A DNA stretch of 19,684 bases, taken from the NCBI GenBank assembly GCA_015494815.1, contig WGAK01000259.1, positions 1-19,684 on the forward strand, in the 5' to 3' direction. Every line of letters starts with the position of its first letter. The stretch's first letter is position 1. The position numbers were made by a program, and so were the translations under genes. The notes below the pieces were generated by a model. The model did not search any database, had not been told where the DNA came from, and was given only the letters and a program-made list of their open reading frames with translations. The stretch comes from Anaerolineales bacterium. Its GTDB lineage: Bacteria > Chloroflexota > Anaerolineae > Anaerolineales > DRMV01. Shown piece by piece: positions 6,886-14,064 of the stretch.

Positions 6886-8943
6886 TTAGTAGGCCAGCAA
6901 TGCTTCCACGGCCTGACGAATGCGTTCCACCGTGGGCACCACCGCGTGCATCAGGCCGATGTTGTACGGCACGGGCACATCGGGGGCGGCCACCCGGCGA
7001 ATAGGCGCGTCCAGCCACTCGAAGGCCTGCTCCATGACCACCGCGGCAATCTCGCCGCCAAAGCCGCCCGTCAGCCCGTCTTCGTGCACGATGAGCAGCC
7101 GACCGGTGCGGCGCAGGCTGTTCAGCACCGCGTCCACATCCCAGGGGATGAGGGTGCGCAGGTCCAGCACCGTCACCTGCCCCGCGTGGTCGCGCACCGC
7201 GTCCAGCACGCGGGGCACCATCGCGCCCCAGGTGACCACGGTCAGGCGGTCGCCCTCCGCGAGGGTGGCCGCGCGGCCAAAGGGCAGGCAATAGTCGTCG
7301 CCGGGGTAAGGCCGCCGCGCCACCGCAGTGTCCAGCAGCGCGCGATGCTCCAGGAAGATGACGGGGTCGTCCCCGCGCAACGCGCTGCGCATGAGCCCCG
7401 CGGCGTCGGCCGCGTTGCTGGGGTAGGCGATGCGCCAGCCGAACATGTGCACGAACTCTTGCTCCGCGCTGAAACTGTGCCAGGGGTCGCCCGTGACCTT
7501 GCCATAGCCCACAGGGATGCGCAACACCACGGGCGCGGCGAATTGATTGGCCGTGCGCCAGCGCAAAAAGCCCAGGTCGTGGATGGGTTCTCGGGCCGGG
7601 TCGGCGTATTTGCGGAACTGGATTTCGGGGATGGGCAGCAAGCCCGCCAAGGCCATGCCCACGGCCCGGCCCACGATGCCCACTTCGTTGAGCGAGGTGT
7701 CGAACACCCGCTCGGGGCCGTACTTGTGCAGCAAGCCGCGCGTCGCGCCGTGCACACCGCCTTTGACGGCCACATCTTCGCCAAAGACCGCGATGCGCGG
7801 ATTGAGGGCCATCTCGGTGTCCATCACCCGCAGCACCGCGTCCACCAGGTTGACCCGCCGTTTGGGCTCGGGCGGCTGCGGCTCCGCGCTCCCCAGGGGG
7901 ATGAGCGCGCCCTCGGGGCGCAAGCCGCCCATCTGCGGGGCCTGGCCCTCGAAGAACACAAACAGCCGCACCTCGGCCGGGTCGGGCTCGGGCTGGGCTT
8001 CGGCCCAGGCCAGGGCCTCTTGCACATCGTCGCGCACCCGCTGCACCAGGGTGTCCCAGTCCGCGGGGGTGAAAAGGCCCTCTTCCAGCAGAAAGGCCCG
8101 TAAGTGCAGCAGAGGGTCCATCTGGGCCTCGGCCTCGCGCTCTTCCGCCGGTTTGTAGGCCGCGTTGTCGGTGAAGGTGTGGCCGCTGAGCCGGGGCACG
8201 CGTAAGCGCACCAGCGCGGGGCCTTCGCCGCTGCGCACATGGGCCAGCGCGGCCTGCAAGATGCGCAGGGTTTCCGCGGGGCGGTAGCCCGGCCCGTCCC
8301 AAATGCGCAGGTTGCCGTAGGCTTTCAGGTTGGCCGCGATGTTGCCGCCGGGCACCTGCAAGTCGCTGGTCACCGAGATGCCGTATTTGTTGTCTTCGAT
8401 GACGAAGAGCATGGGAAGTTCCTGGGGCGTGACCACATTGAGCGCGGCCCAGAAGCCGTTGCTGGCCACGCTGCCGTCGCCGCCCATCGCCACGGCCACG
8501 GCCCCGCGCCAATCCTCGTTCTTCAGCACGCGCACCCGATAGCGGATGGCCTGCGCCCAGCCCGCGGCCGTGGGGTATTGTGCGCCCACATCGCCCGACG
8601 AGGGCAACACGGTGGCCCGGTCGCGGCGGGGCAGGTGGAACATCACGCCGGTGTCGCGGCCCCAACTGGGCGGCGTGGCTTTGGCCATGTTCGCGGCCAG
8701 GGCCTCGCCCGCGGTCAAGCCGCTGGCCAGCACGAAGGGCCGCGAGCGGTAGTACACCGTGGCCGCGTCGTGAGGATGCGTGAGCAGGCGCGCGGTGAGC
8801 ACTTGCACCAACTCGTGCCCCTTGGCCGAGAACTGATACTTCACCTTGCCCTGGGGCGTGAGGTGCTGCTCCTCCAGTTCGTCCAAATGCCGGGACAGCA
8901 GCATGTAGTAGGCGACTTCCGTCCAATTCAGGGCCTCGGGCAT
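6886..8943 (-). CDS. Fused alpha-beta E1 component of a 2-oxoacid (pyruvate or branched-chain) dehydrogenase
   Basis: E1 decarboxylates a 2-oxoacid with thiamine diphosphate and passes the acyl group to E2-bound lipoate. Here alpha and beta subunits are joined in 685 residues. The alpha half (about 1-320) carries the TPP-binding region starting GGDGSVASNGFWAALN at 154-169 and ending EDNKYGIS at 183-190. The beta half (about 363-685) has VFGEDVAVKGGV at 386-397 with Glu389, HSFSAEQEF at 489-497, LDLRTLIPWD and HEDGLTGGFGGE at 620-631. The linker (about 315-362) is acidic and Pro-rich. The ATG at 8943 has AAGGAG at 8951-8956. No E2 or E3 gene is in the window, so the substrate cannot be fixed. 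A strong terminator separates it from the regulator gene upstream. Confidence 0.92.
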   Translation of the reverse strand: MPEALNWTEVAYYMLLSRHLDELEEQHLTPQGKVKYQFSAKGHELVQVLTARLLTHPHDAATVYYRSRPFVLASGLTAGEALAANMAKATPPSWGRDTGVMFHLPRRDRATVLPSSGDVGAQYPTAAGWAQAIRYRVRVLKNEDWRGAVAVAMGGDGSVASNGFWAALNVVTPQELPMLFVIEDNKYGISVTSDLQVPGGNIAANLKAYGNLRIWDGPGYRPAETLRILQAALAHVRSGEGPALVRLRVPRLSGHTFTDNAAYKPAEEREAEAQMDPLLHLRAFLLEEGLFTPADWDTLVQRVRDDVQEALAWAEAQPEPDPAEVRLFVFFEGQAPQMGGLRPEGALIPLGSAEPQPPEPKRRVNLVDAVLRVMDTEMALNPRIAVFGEDVAVKGGVHGATRGLLHKYGPERVFDTSLNEVGIVGRAVGMALAGLLPIPEIQFRKYADPAREPIHDLGFLRWRTANQFAAPVVLRIPVGYGKVTGDPWHSFSAEQEFVHMFGWRIAYPSNAADAAGLMRSALRGDDPVIFLEHRALLDTAVARRPYPGDDYCLPFGRAATLAEGDRLTVVTWGAMVPRVLDAVRDHAGQVTVLDLRTLIPWDVDAVLNSLRRTGRLLIVHEDGLTGGFGGEIAAVVMEQAFEWLDAPIRRVAAPDVPVPYNIGLMHAVVPTVERIRQAVEALLAY

Positions 8944-8979
8944 AGACCAACTCCTTAAGGTGGGGTTCGATGCAGGACG

Positions 8980-9007
8980 AAAAACAACGGCGGCCCTGGC
9001 CGCCGTT
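8980..9007 (-). terminator. Intrinsic terminator after the two-component operon
   Basis: On the minus strand a perfect 10-bp stem, AACGGCGGCC paired with GGCCGCCGTT around a two-base centre (8986-9007), is followed by G and then five T (8984-8980). It starts six bases after the response regulator stop and ends 36 bases before the E1 ATG. Confidence 0.85.
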
Positions 9008-9012
9008 GAGGG

Positions 9013-9684
9013 TCAAGATGCGTTTTCGTCGAGGTAGGGCACCCAATCGCTGATGCGATGTTTGACCGCATAGGTGGCCAGTTCGACCCGATTGCGAAAG
9101 TTGAGTTTCTCCATGATGGTGCTCACATAATTGCGCACCGTGCCTTCGCTCAGGCGCAGCCGCTGGCCAATCTCCCGGTTGCTCAGGCCCTGGGCCACCA
9201 GGGCCAACACCTCCATCTCCCGGGGCGAGAGGCCCGAGAAGGGCGTATCGCGGCCGGTTTGCTGCAAATCGGCCCGGGTGAGCAAATCGCTGGCCGAGTC
9301 CACATCCAGCAGGGTCTCGCCGCGGCCCACCGCGCGCACGGCCCGCAGCAGTTCGTCGCTGCCCACCTCTTTGAGCACATACCCCTTGACGCCCACCCGC
9401 AGGGCCTGGGCCACGAAAGCCTCGTTGACGAAGGAAGTCAACAGCACCACCGCGGCGTTGGGGAACCGCTCGCGAATGCGCCGCGCGGCTTCCAGACCGC
9501 TGTGGTCGGGCAGGCGCAAATCCATCACCACCACATCAGGGCGGTGCAGCAGATATTGGCGGACGGCTTCCTCGGCCGTACCAGCCTCGGCCACCACCTC
9601 CAGGTCCGACTCCGCGTTGATGAGGGCCTTGAGGCCCAGTCGGACCACCTCGTGGTCGTCCACCAGCAAAATGCGTAAGGTCAT
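9013..9684 (-). CDS. NarL/LuxR-type DNA-binding response regulator
   Basis: The 223-residue protein has a receiver domain (1-120) and a LuxR-type helix-turn-helix (about 150-207). Receiver residues are Asp9-Asp10, the phosphoacceptor Asp55 in VVMDLRLP, Thr83 in LLTSF and Lys105 in VLKEV. The DNA-binding part reads LSPREMEVLALVAQGLSNRE and then SEGTVRNYVSTIMEKL, closest to DevR/LiaR-like regulators. A short extra tail, ISDWVPYLDENAS, ends the protein. The ATG at 9684 has AGGAGG, which overlaps the kinase stop region; the gap to the kinase gene is nine bases. It almost certainly receives phosphate from the adjacent kinase. Target genes are unknown. Confidence 0.95.
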   Translation of the reverse strand: MTLRILLVDDHEVVRLGLKALINAESDLEVVAEAGTAEEAVRQYLLHRPDVVVMDLRLPDHSGLEAARRIRERFPNAAVVLLTSFVNEAFVAQALRVGVKGYVLKEVGSDELLRAVRAVGRGETLLDVDSASDLLTRADLQQTGRDTPFSGLSPREMEVLALVAQGLSNREIGQRLRLSEGTVRNYVSTIMEKLNFRNRVELATYAVKHRISDWVPYLDENAS

Positions 9685-9693
9685 CCCTACCTC

Positions 9694-11178
9694 CTAATGC
9701 GATTCCAGCACCGCGGGAGAATTCACCGCCGGCGGGGTTGCCTCGGCCTCGGCAGGCGGCGTACCGTTGCTGGCAACGGACCAGTGCTGCAAAGGCACCC
9801 ACAATTCCACCCGCGTGCCCTGCCGCGGCTGCGAGGCAATGCGCAGGCGGCCGCCCAGCAGCAAGGCCCGCTCTTCCATGTGCTTGAGGCCAAAGCCGGG
9901 ACGCAGGTCCGCGGGCATGCCACGGCCGTGGTCTTGCACGCAAATCACCATGTGCGCGTCGCGGCGGTCCAGGCGAACATCAATGTACGGCGTGCGCGCG
10001 TGACGGATGGCGTTGGCCAGCGCCTCGCGCACGAAGGCAATGACATGTACGGCCCGCTTGGGGTCCAGATAGGGCGCCGCGCCGTTGCTGTGAAAGCGTA
10101 CCTCGGTGCCCGAGATGTGTTGGGCCTCTTCCACCAGGTTGCGCAGCGCGCGCTCGATGTCGGCCACATGAATCTTAGGCGACCATTCGTGCAGCAAACG
10201 ACGCATTTCGGTGGTGGCCGCGTCCAGGGCCGCGGTAATGCGCTCCACCTCCGGCCGCAGCGCCTCGGGCACCTGCCGCTCCAAGGCTCGGGCCAGCAGC
10301 CCGGCCGCGTAGACTTGCTGCAACGCGCCGTCGTGCAAGTCGCGGGCAATGCGCTCACGCTCCTGGCTTTGGATATGCTGCAGTTCCATGTGGTCCAGGC
10401 GGCGTTGGGTCTCGACCACGAAGACCTCCATGCCGCGAATGAACGACCACGCCAGCAGCGCGCCCAGCAGCGTGGCGAAAATCTCGGGCGGCGCGTGCAC
10501 GACCCGAAGCCATATCTCGCCGTTGACCCATTGCGCGGGCAGGAAGGGCGCCGGAGGGCCCACCACGGGCATGAGCACGCCAAACGCGGCCAGCGAGAGA
10601 CCGGCCACCCGCAGCGTGCGATAGATGCGGTCCACGGCCAGCGGGCGGATGTAACGCCCCGCGTGCTGCCGCAGGCCATAGGCGGCCAGCAGCCCGGCCG
10701 GCAAGGCCAACGCGTACCGGGCCAGGGCGTCGGCCGTGTGCAGGGCGGTGTACACATCCAAGCCCTCGGCCCATACGATGCCCACCGTGGCCGCGGCCCA
10801 AAAGGCCACCAGGCTCAGGGCCCATACCCGGCTGGCAAACCAGGTCGTGCGCTCCTCTTCGTCCAGCAAGCGGCGGCCAAAACTGAGCAGCATGGCGAAG
10901 GACCCGGCCAACAGCAGCGTGCGCAGCACCCGCAAGGCATGCACCACGCCGGCGGGCAAATAAGGCGCCTGCAAGGGAATGAAGAGATAGCCCCAGGCGT
11001 ACAAGCCGTGCAGAAAACCAAACGCGGCCAGCCGAGGCAGGCCGCGTGCCAACGCCAGGCGTGAAAGGCGACCGGCTTGGGTGAAAATCAAACTCCCCAA
11101 CAGGAAAAAGACCTGGCCGTACAGGAACCAGATAATCGGCCGGTTGGCTTCCCACCAGGTGAAGCCGGTTTCCATCAT
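9694..11178 (-). CDS. Membrane sensor histidine kinase, HisKA_3 / NarL-partner type
   Basis: The 494-residue protein has a hydrophobic N-terminal half with about seven membrane segments (about 15-34, 47-67, 78-100, 118-137, 153-169, 189-207 and 230-250). A short coiled link leads to the catalytic core. The phosphoacceptor is His282 in ERIARDLHDGALQQ. The ATPase part shows the N box REALANAIRHAR (Asn389), the G1 box DHGRGM (Asp416) and the G2 box GFGLKHMEERALLLGGRL (428-445). The last 30 residues are Pro/Ala-rich and probably disordered. No PAS, GAF or periplasmic domain is evident, so the signal is probably sensed in or near the membrane. Two Met codons sit at the start (11178 and 11175); GAGG lies upstream. 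It is the first gene of a two-gene unit with the regulator. Confidence 0.93.
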   Translation of the reverse strand: MMETGFTWWEANRPIIWFLYGQVFFLLGSLIFTQAGRLSRLALARGLPRLAAFGFLHGLYAWGYLFIPLQAPYLPAGVVHALRVLRTLLLAGSFAMLLSFGRRLLDEEERTTWFASRVWALSLVAFWAAATVGIVWAEGLDVYTALHTADALARYALALPAGLLAAYGLRQHAGRYIRPLAVDRIYRTLRVAGLSLAAFGVLMPVVGPPAPFLPAQWVNGEIWLRVVHAPPEIFATLLGALLAWSFIRGMEVFVVETQRRLDHMELQHIQSQERERIARDLHDGALQQVYAAGLLARALERQVPEALRPEVERITAALDAATTEMRRLLHEWSPKIHVADIERALRNLVEEAQHISGTEVRFHSNGAAPYLDPKRAVHVIAFVREALANAIRHARTPYIDVRLDRRDAHMVICVQDHGRGMPADLRPGFGLKHMEERALLLGGRLRIASQPRQGTRVELWVPLQHWSVASNGTPPAEAEATPPAVNSPAVLESH

Positions 11179-11208
11179 ACCGCATCGCCTCGCGCCGAAC
11201 TTATCTTG

Positions 11209-11217
11209 ATTTTACCA
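11209..11217 (-). promoter_or_regulatory. Extended -10 promoter for the kinase-regulator operon
   Basis: TGG-TAAAAT reads on the minus strand in the only AT-rich patch of the 128-base gap, 31 bases before the kinase ATG. A transcript start near 11202 would leave a leader of about 25 bases. No clear -35 is visible. Confidence 0.55.
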
Positions 11218-11253
11218 TATTTGCATGGGCCTTCGGCGGGCCGCGAACGCGCC

Positions 11254-11281
11254 GCGAGGCCGCCCTCATGGACGGCCTCGC
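11254..11281 (-). terminator. Hairpin downstream of metK, possible terminator
   Basis: GCGAGGCCG and CGGCCTCGC form a perfect 9-bp stem around a ten-base loop, 25 bases after the metK stop. There is no T-run, so this is a candidate only. It lies upstream of the kinase promoter. Confidence 0.45.
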
Positions 11282-11306
11282 GCTCAGCAGGGGCGTCGTC
11301 ACGCGC

Positions 11307-12527
11307 TCAGGCCGGAACCTTGTCCAACCCCGCGGCCGCGCGCAGCAACGCGGCCTTGTTCGTGCGCTCCCAGGGCAGGTCAATGTCGTCGCGACCGAAA
11401 TGCCCATAGGCCGCAGTCTGGCGGTAGATGGGCCGCAGCAGGTCCAGGTCGCGGATGATAGCGCCCGGCCGCAGGTCGAAATGTTCCCGCACCAGGCGCT
11501 CGATGGCCTCGTCGGGGATGCGGCCGGTGCCGAAAGTCTCGATGTGGATGCTCACGGGTTCGGCCACGCCGATGGCATAGGCCAGTTGGATTTCGCAGCG
11601 GTCGGCCAGCCCCGCGGCAACAATGTTCTTGGCCACCCACCGGGCTGCGTACGCGGCCGAACGGTCCACCTTGGTGGGGTCCTTGCCGCTGAACGCACCG
11701 CCGCCGTGGCGGCCCATGCCGCCGTAGGTGTCCACGATAATCTTGCGGCCGGTCATGCCCGCGTCGCCCATCGGGCCACCAACCACGAACCGGCCCGTGG
11801 GGTTGATGAGATAGCGGGTGTCCGCGTCCAGCATGTCGGCGGGGATGACCGCGTGGATGACCTCTTCGATGATGCCCCGCCGAATCTCTGCGTAGGACAC
11901 ATCGGGCGCGTGTTGGGCGCTCACCAGCACGGTGTGCACCCGCTTGGGCTGGCCGTAGGCATATTCCACCGTCACCTGGGCTTTGCCGTCGGGACGCAGC
12001 CAGGGCAAAATGCCTTGCTTGCGCACCTCGGTCAGGCGGCGGGTGAGTTTGTGCGCCAGGTAGATGGGCATGGGCATCAAGGTGGGCGTTTCGTTGCAGG
12101 CAAAGCCGAACATCATCCCCTGGTCGCCCGCGCCGATGGTGGCCACTTCGTCGTCGGTCAGCCGATGGCGGGTCTCCAGCGACGCATCCACACCCTGGGC
12201 AATGTCGGGGGATTGCTTGGAGATGGCCACCAGCACGCCCGCGGTGGCCGCGTCGAAGCCCTTGTCGCTGCTGTCGTAGCCGATTTCACGAATCACCTGG
12301 CGGGCCAGCGCGTCGAAGTCCACCTGGGCGCGGGTGGTGATTTCGCCAAACAGCATCACGAAGCCGGTCTTGGTGGCGACCTCGCAGGCCACCCGCGAGC
12401 GGGGGTCCTGGGCCAGGCACGCGTCCAGCACCGCGTCGCTAATCTGGTCGCACATCTTGTCGGGGTGCCCTTCGGTGACGGACTCGGAAGTGAATAGCGT
12501 CGAAGGCGCTTGCATGAAAGACAACAT
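11307..12527 (-). CDS. metK: S-adenosylmethionine synthetase
   Basis: MetK makes S-adenosylmethionine from methionine and ATP in the cytoplasm. The 406-residue length is slightly above the bacterial norm. Motifs are FTSESVTEGHPDK at 12-24, the methionine/ATP loop GAGDQGMMFG at 132-141, INPTGRFVVGGPMGDAGMTG at 241-260 and the P-loop-like GGGAFSGKD at 275-283. The ATG at 12527 was chosen because AAGGAG lies at 12534-12539. An upstream in-frame extension of 51 codons crosses the leader terminator and was rejected. A second in-frame Met follows at residue 5. The gene is monocistronic as far as can be seen and is preceded by a SAM-I riboswitch and terminator, so it should be shut down when SAM is high. 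Confidence 0.97.
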   Translation of the reverse strand: MLSFMQAPSTLFTSESVTEGHPDKMCDQISDAVLDACLAQDPRSRVACEVATKTGFVMLFGEITTRAQVDFDALARQVIREIGYDSSDKGFDAATAGVLVAISKQSPDIAQGVDASLETRHRLTDDEVATIGAGDQGMMFGFACNETPTLMPMPIYLAHKLTRRLTEVRKQGILPWLRPDGKAQVTVEYAYGQPKRVHTVLVSAQHAPDVSYAEIRRGIIEEVIHAVIPADMLDADTRYLINPTGRFVVGGPMGDAGMTGRKIIVDTYGGMGRHGGGAFSGKDPTKVDRSAAYAARWVAKNIVAAGLADRCEIQLAYAIGVAEPVSIHIETFGTGRIPDEAIERLVREHFDLRPGAIIRDLDLLRPIYRQTAAYGHFGRDDIDLPWERTNKAALLRAAAGLDKVPA

Positions 12528-12581
12528 CGTGCGCTCCTTGGTTGAAAGATGCCGCCAGGGGCGGGGGTCCGCGAGGGCAAC

Positions 12582-12614
12582 AAAAAAGCCCTCCCTGGGA
12601 AGACAAGGAAGGGC
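12582..12614 (-). terminator. Leader terminator of metK (riboswitch expression platform)
   Basis: On the minus strand GCCCTTCC (12614-12607) pairs with GGGAGGGC (12595-12588), with one G-T pair, around an 11-base loop. Six T follow at 12587-12582. It lies between the SAM aptamer and the metK ribosome binding site. GAGGGC at 12645-12640, which overlaps the 3' strand of aptamer stem P1, can pair with GCCCTT of the terminator arm, so a competing antiterminator is possible. Confidence 0.85.
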
Positions 12615-12642
12615 CACACATGCCAGCGCAAGCGCGGCTGCC

Positions 12643-12781
12643 CTCTTATCTCCCAGAACTCCGTCTGCCGGAATTGGCACCTTGGTCTCCGTCCGGGCCC
12701 GCCTCTACCCCCTGGGCCACGGAGCGGCGACCGGTTGCCGAGGCTTCACAGGGCCGGTCCCTCCGCCTCTCTGGATAAGAG
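12643..12781 (-). promoter_or_regulatory. SAM-I (S-box) riboswitch aptamer upstream of metK
   Basis: The minus strand shows the S-box conserved core in order. CTCTTATC-CAGAG opens stem P1, then come GGCGGAGGGACCGGCCC, TGTGAAGCC, CGGCAACC, an enlarged P3 arm (CTCCGT paired with ACGGAG) and AAGGTGCCAATTCCGGCAGA. TCTGGGAGATAAGAG closes P4 and P1. P1 is eight perfect pairs, 12781-12774 with 12650-12643. The family binds S-adenosylmethionine and typically favours the downstream terminator. The terminator, antiterminator pairing and metK start all lie downstream in the expected order, consistent with feedback control by the product. Confidence 0.95.
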
Positions 12782-12814
12782 TGCCGCTATTCGGTTGGGG
12801 TACCGATGGGCCCA

Positions 12815-12823
12815 AGTCTACCA
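12815..12823 (-). promoter_or_regulatory. Candidate extended -10 promoter for metK
   Basis: TGG-TAGACT reads on the minus strand, 34 bases before the riboswitch P1 stem, giving a transcript start near 12807. A -35 such as TTCCCT at 12843-12838 is weak. The region from here to the PfpI-like gene promoter (about 12825-13010) shows no gene or other recognisable element. Confidence 0.4.
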
Positions 12824-13013
12824 CAAAGCCCGGCCCAAGGGAAGAGTTGCGAAACCAGCAAACGGGCGGTGAAGCGGATGGGCGAATCGGCAGATGCTGT
12901 CTCCTCGCTCCCCGTTCCCTGCTGCCCGCCGGAACCTGACGCCTGGCCGCCGACCGTTACGAAGCGGCGAAGCCATCTCCGGCGCGAGCCACACGCAGCA
13001 TGCCCCGGCCGCG

Positions 13014-13022
13014 CGGTACAAT
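13014..13022 (+). promoter_or_regulatory. Candidate -10 element for the PfpI-moaC-lipid kinase operon
   Basis: CGG-TACAAT lies 31 bases before the ATG at 13054, giving a transcript start near 13029. The hexamer is identical to the one before lysZ. No clear -35 is visible. Confidence 0.45.
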
Positions 13023-13053
13023 TCCCCCACACCCCACATAAGGAGGTTGGCCG

Positions 13054-13575
13054 ATGCGCTTGCAAGGGAAACGCGTGGTCATCTTGGTAGACGAAGGCTT
13101 CGAGGACCTGGAGTTTTGGGTGCCGCGTATGCGGCTGGAAGAAGAAGGCGCCACCGTGGTGGTGGCCAGCCGCCGACCGGGCCGTTACACCGGCAAACAC
13201 TGCTTGCAGGCCGAGGCCACCGTGGCCGCGAAGGACCTCAACCCCGCGGACTTCGACGCGGTGGTCGTGCCGGGGGGATGGGCGCCCGACAAACTGCGTC
13301 GCGACCCCGGCGTGCTGAACCTGGTGCGGGGCGTGTACGCGCAGGGCAAAATCGTGGCCAGCCTGTGCCACGGCGGTTGGGTGTTGATTTCCGCGGGTAT
13401 CGTGGCCGGCCACAAGGCCACGGGTTCCACGGGCATACGGGACGACATTCTCAACGCAGGCGGCACCTGGGTGGACGAACCCGCGTTTCGCGACGGCAAC
13501 CTGGTCTGGGGCCGGGTGGTGAAAGACATTCCCGCGTTCTGCCGCCAACTGGTGGCCGCACTGGCGGAGGATTGA
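13054..13575 (+). CDS. DJ-1/PfpI family protein (class I glutamine amidotransferase-like)
   Basis: The 173-residue protein has the full PfpI/DJ-1 fold pattern. VVILVDEGFEDLEFWVPRMRL is near the N-terminus with the conserved Glu17, DAVVVPGGWAPDKLR is at 68-82, and the nucleophile elbow ASLCHGGWVLISAG is at 102-115 with Cys105 followed by His106. Family members include proteases, chaperones and deglycase-like enzymes, and the exact activity cannot be assigned from sequence. The ATG at 13054 has AGGAGG at 13041-13046. It is the first gene of a three-gene operon, and moaC starts three bases after its stop. No signal peptide is visible, so it is cytoplasmic. Confidence 0.92.
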   Translation: MRLQGKRVVILVDEGFEDLEFWVPRMRLEEEGATVVVASRRPGRYTGKHCLQAEATVAAKDLNPADFDAVVVPGGWAPDKLRRDPGVLNLVRGVYAQGKIVASLCHGGWVLISAGIVAGHKATGSTGIRDDILNAGGTWVDEPAFRDGNLVWGRVVKDIPAFCRQLVAALAED

Positions 13576-13578
13576 AGC

Positions 13579-14064
13579 ATGGCCGACACCCCCCGCCTGA
13601 CGCATCTGGACGAGCAAGGCCGGGCGCACATGGTGGACGTGGGCCCCAAGCCCGTGACCGAGCGGGTGGCCGTGGCCAAAGGGGAAGTCCACATGCAGCC
13701 TCACACCTTTCGGCTGCTGCAAGAAGGCGCGCTGAAGAAGGGCGATGTGTTTACCGTGGCCCAAATCGCGGGCGTGATGGCGGCCAAACGCACCGCGGAC
13801 CTCATCCCCCTCTGCCACCCGCTGCCGCTGACGCACATTGCCGTGACCTTCGCGCTGCGACCGGAATGGCCGGGGGTGGAGATTACCGCAACGGTGCGCA
13901 CGCGAGCCCGCACAGGTGTGGAGATGGAGGCGTTGACCGCGGTGAGCCTGGCCGCGCTCACGGTGTATGACATGGCCAAGGCCGTGGACAAGACCATGCG
14001 GTTGACCAACATCCGGCTGGTGGAAAAGCGCGGCGGCCTGAGCGGCGATGTGCGCAATGCCTGA
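13579..14064 (+). CDS. moaC: Cyclic pyranopterin monophosphate synthase MoaC
   Basis: MoaC converts the product of MoaA into cyclic pyranopterin monophosphate in molybdenum cofactor synthesis. The 161-residue protein shows HMVDVG at 17-22, KRTADLIPLCHPLPLTH at 70-86, TGVEMEALTAVSLAALTVYD at 112-131 and MAKAVDKTM at 132-140. The catalytic Asp131 and Lys134 correspond to the Asp and Lys of the E. coli enzyme. Its ribosome binding site GGAGG (13566-13570) lies in the end of the upstream gene, so translation is probably coupled. No other mo-genes are in the window, so this is an isolated pathway gene. Its stop overlaps the start of the lipid kinase gene. Confidence 0.96.
   Translation: MADTPRLTHLDEQGRAHMVDVGPKPVTERVAVAKGEVHMQPHTFRLLQEGALKKGDVFTVAQIAGVMAAKRTADLIPLCHPLPLTHIAVTFALRPEWPGVEITATVRTRARTGVEMEALTAVSLAALTVYDMAKAVDKTMRLTNIRLVEKRGGLSGDVRNA

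Noticed and set aside
6749..9046. A 765-codon open frame on the minus strand
   Set aside because: It is a different frame of the same strand as the fused E1 gene. Its product is Arg/Gly/Ala-rich with no recognisable motif, whereas E1 has full catalytic motifs and a ribosome binding site.
9697..11064. A 455-codon open frame on the plus strand
   Set aside because: It is antisense to the histidine kinase gene and has no domain pattern or ribosome binding site of note.
12528..12680. A 51-residue N-terminal extension of MetK
   Set aside because: It would be translated through the leader terminator and T-run. The ATG at 12527 has a good ribosome binding site and starts at the usual point of the family.
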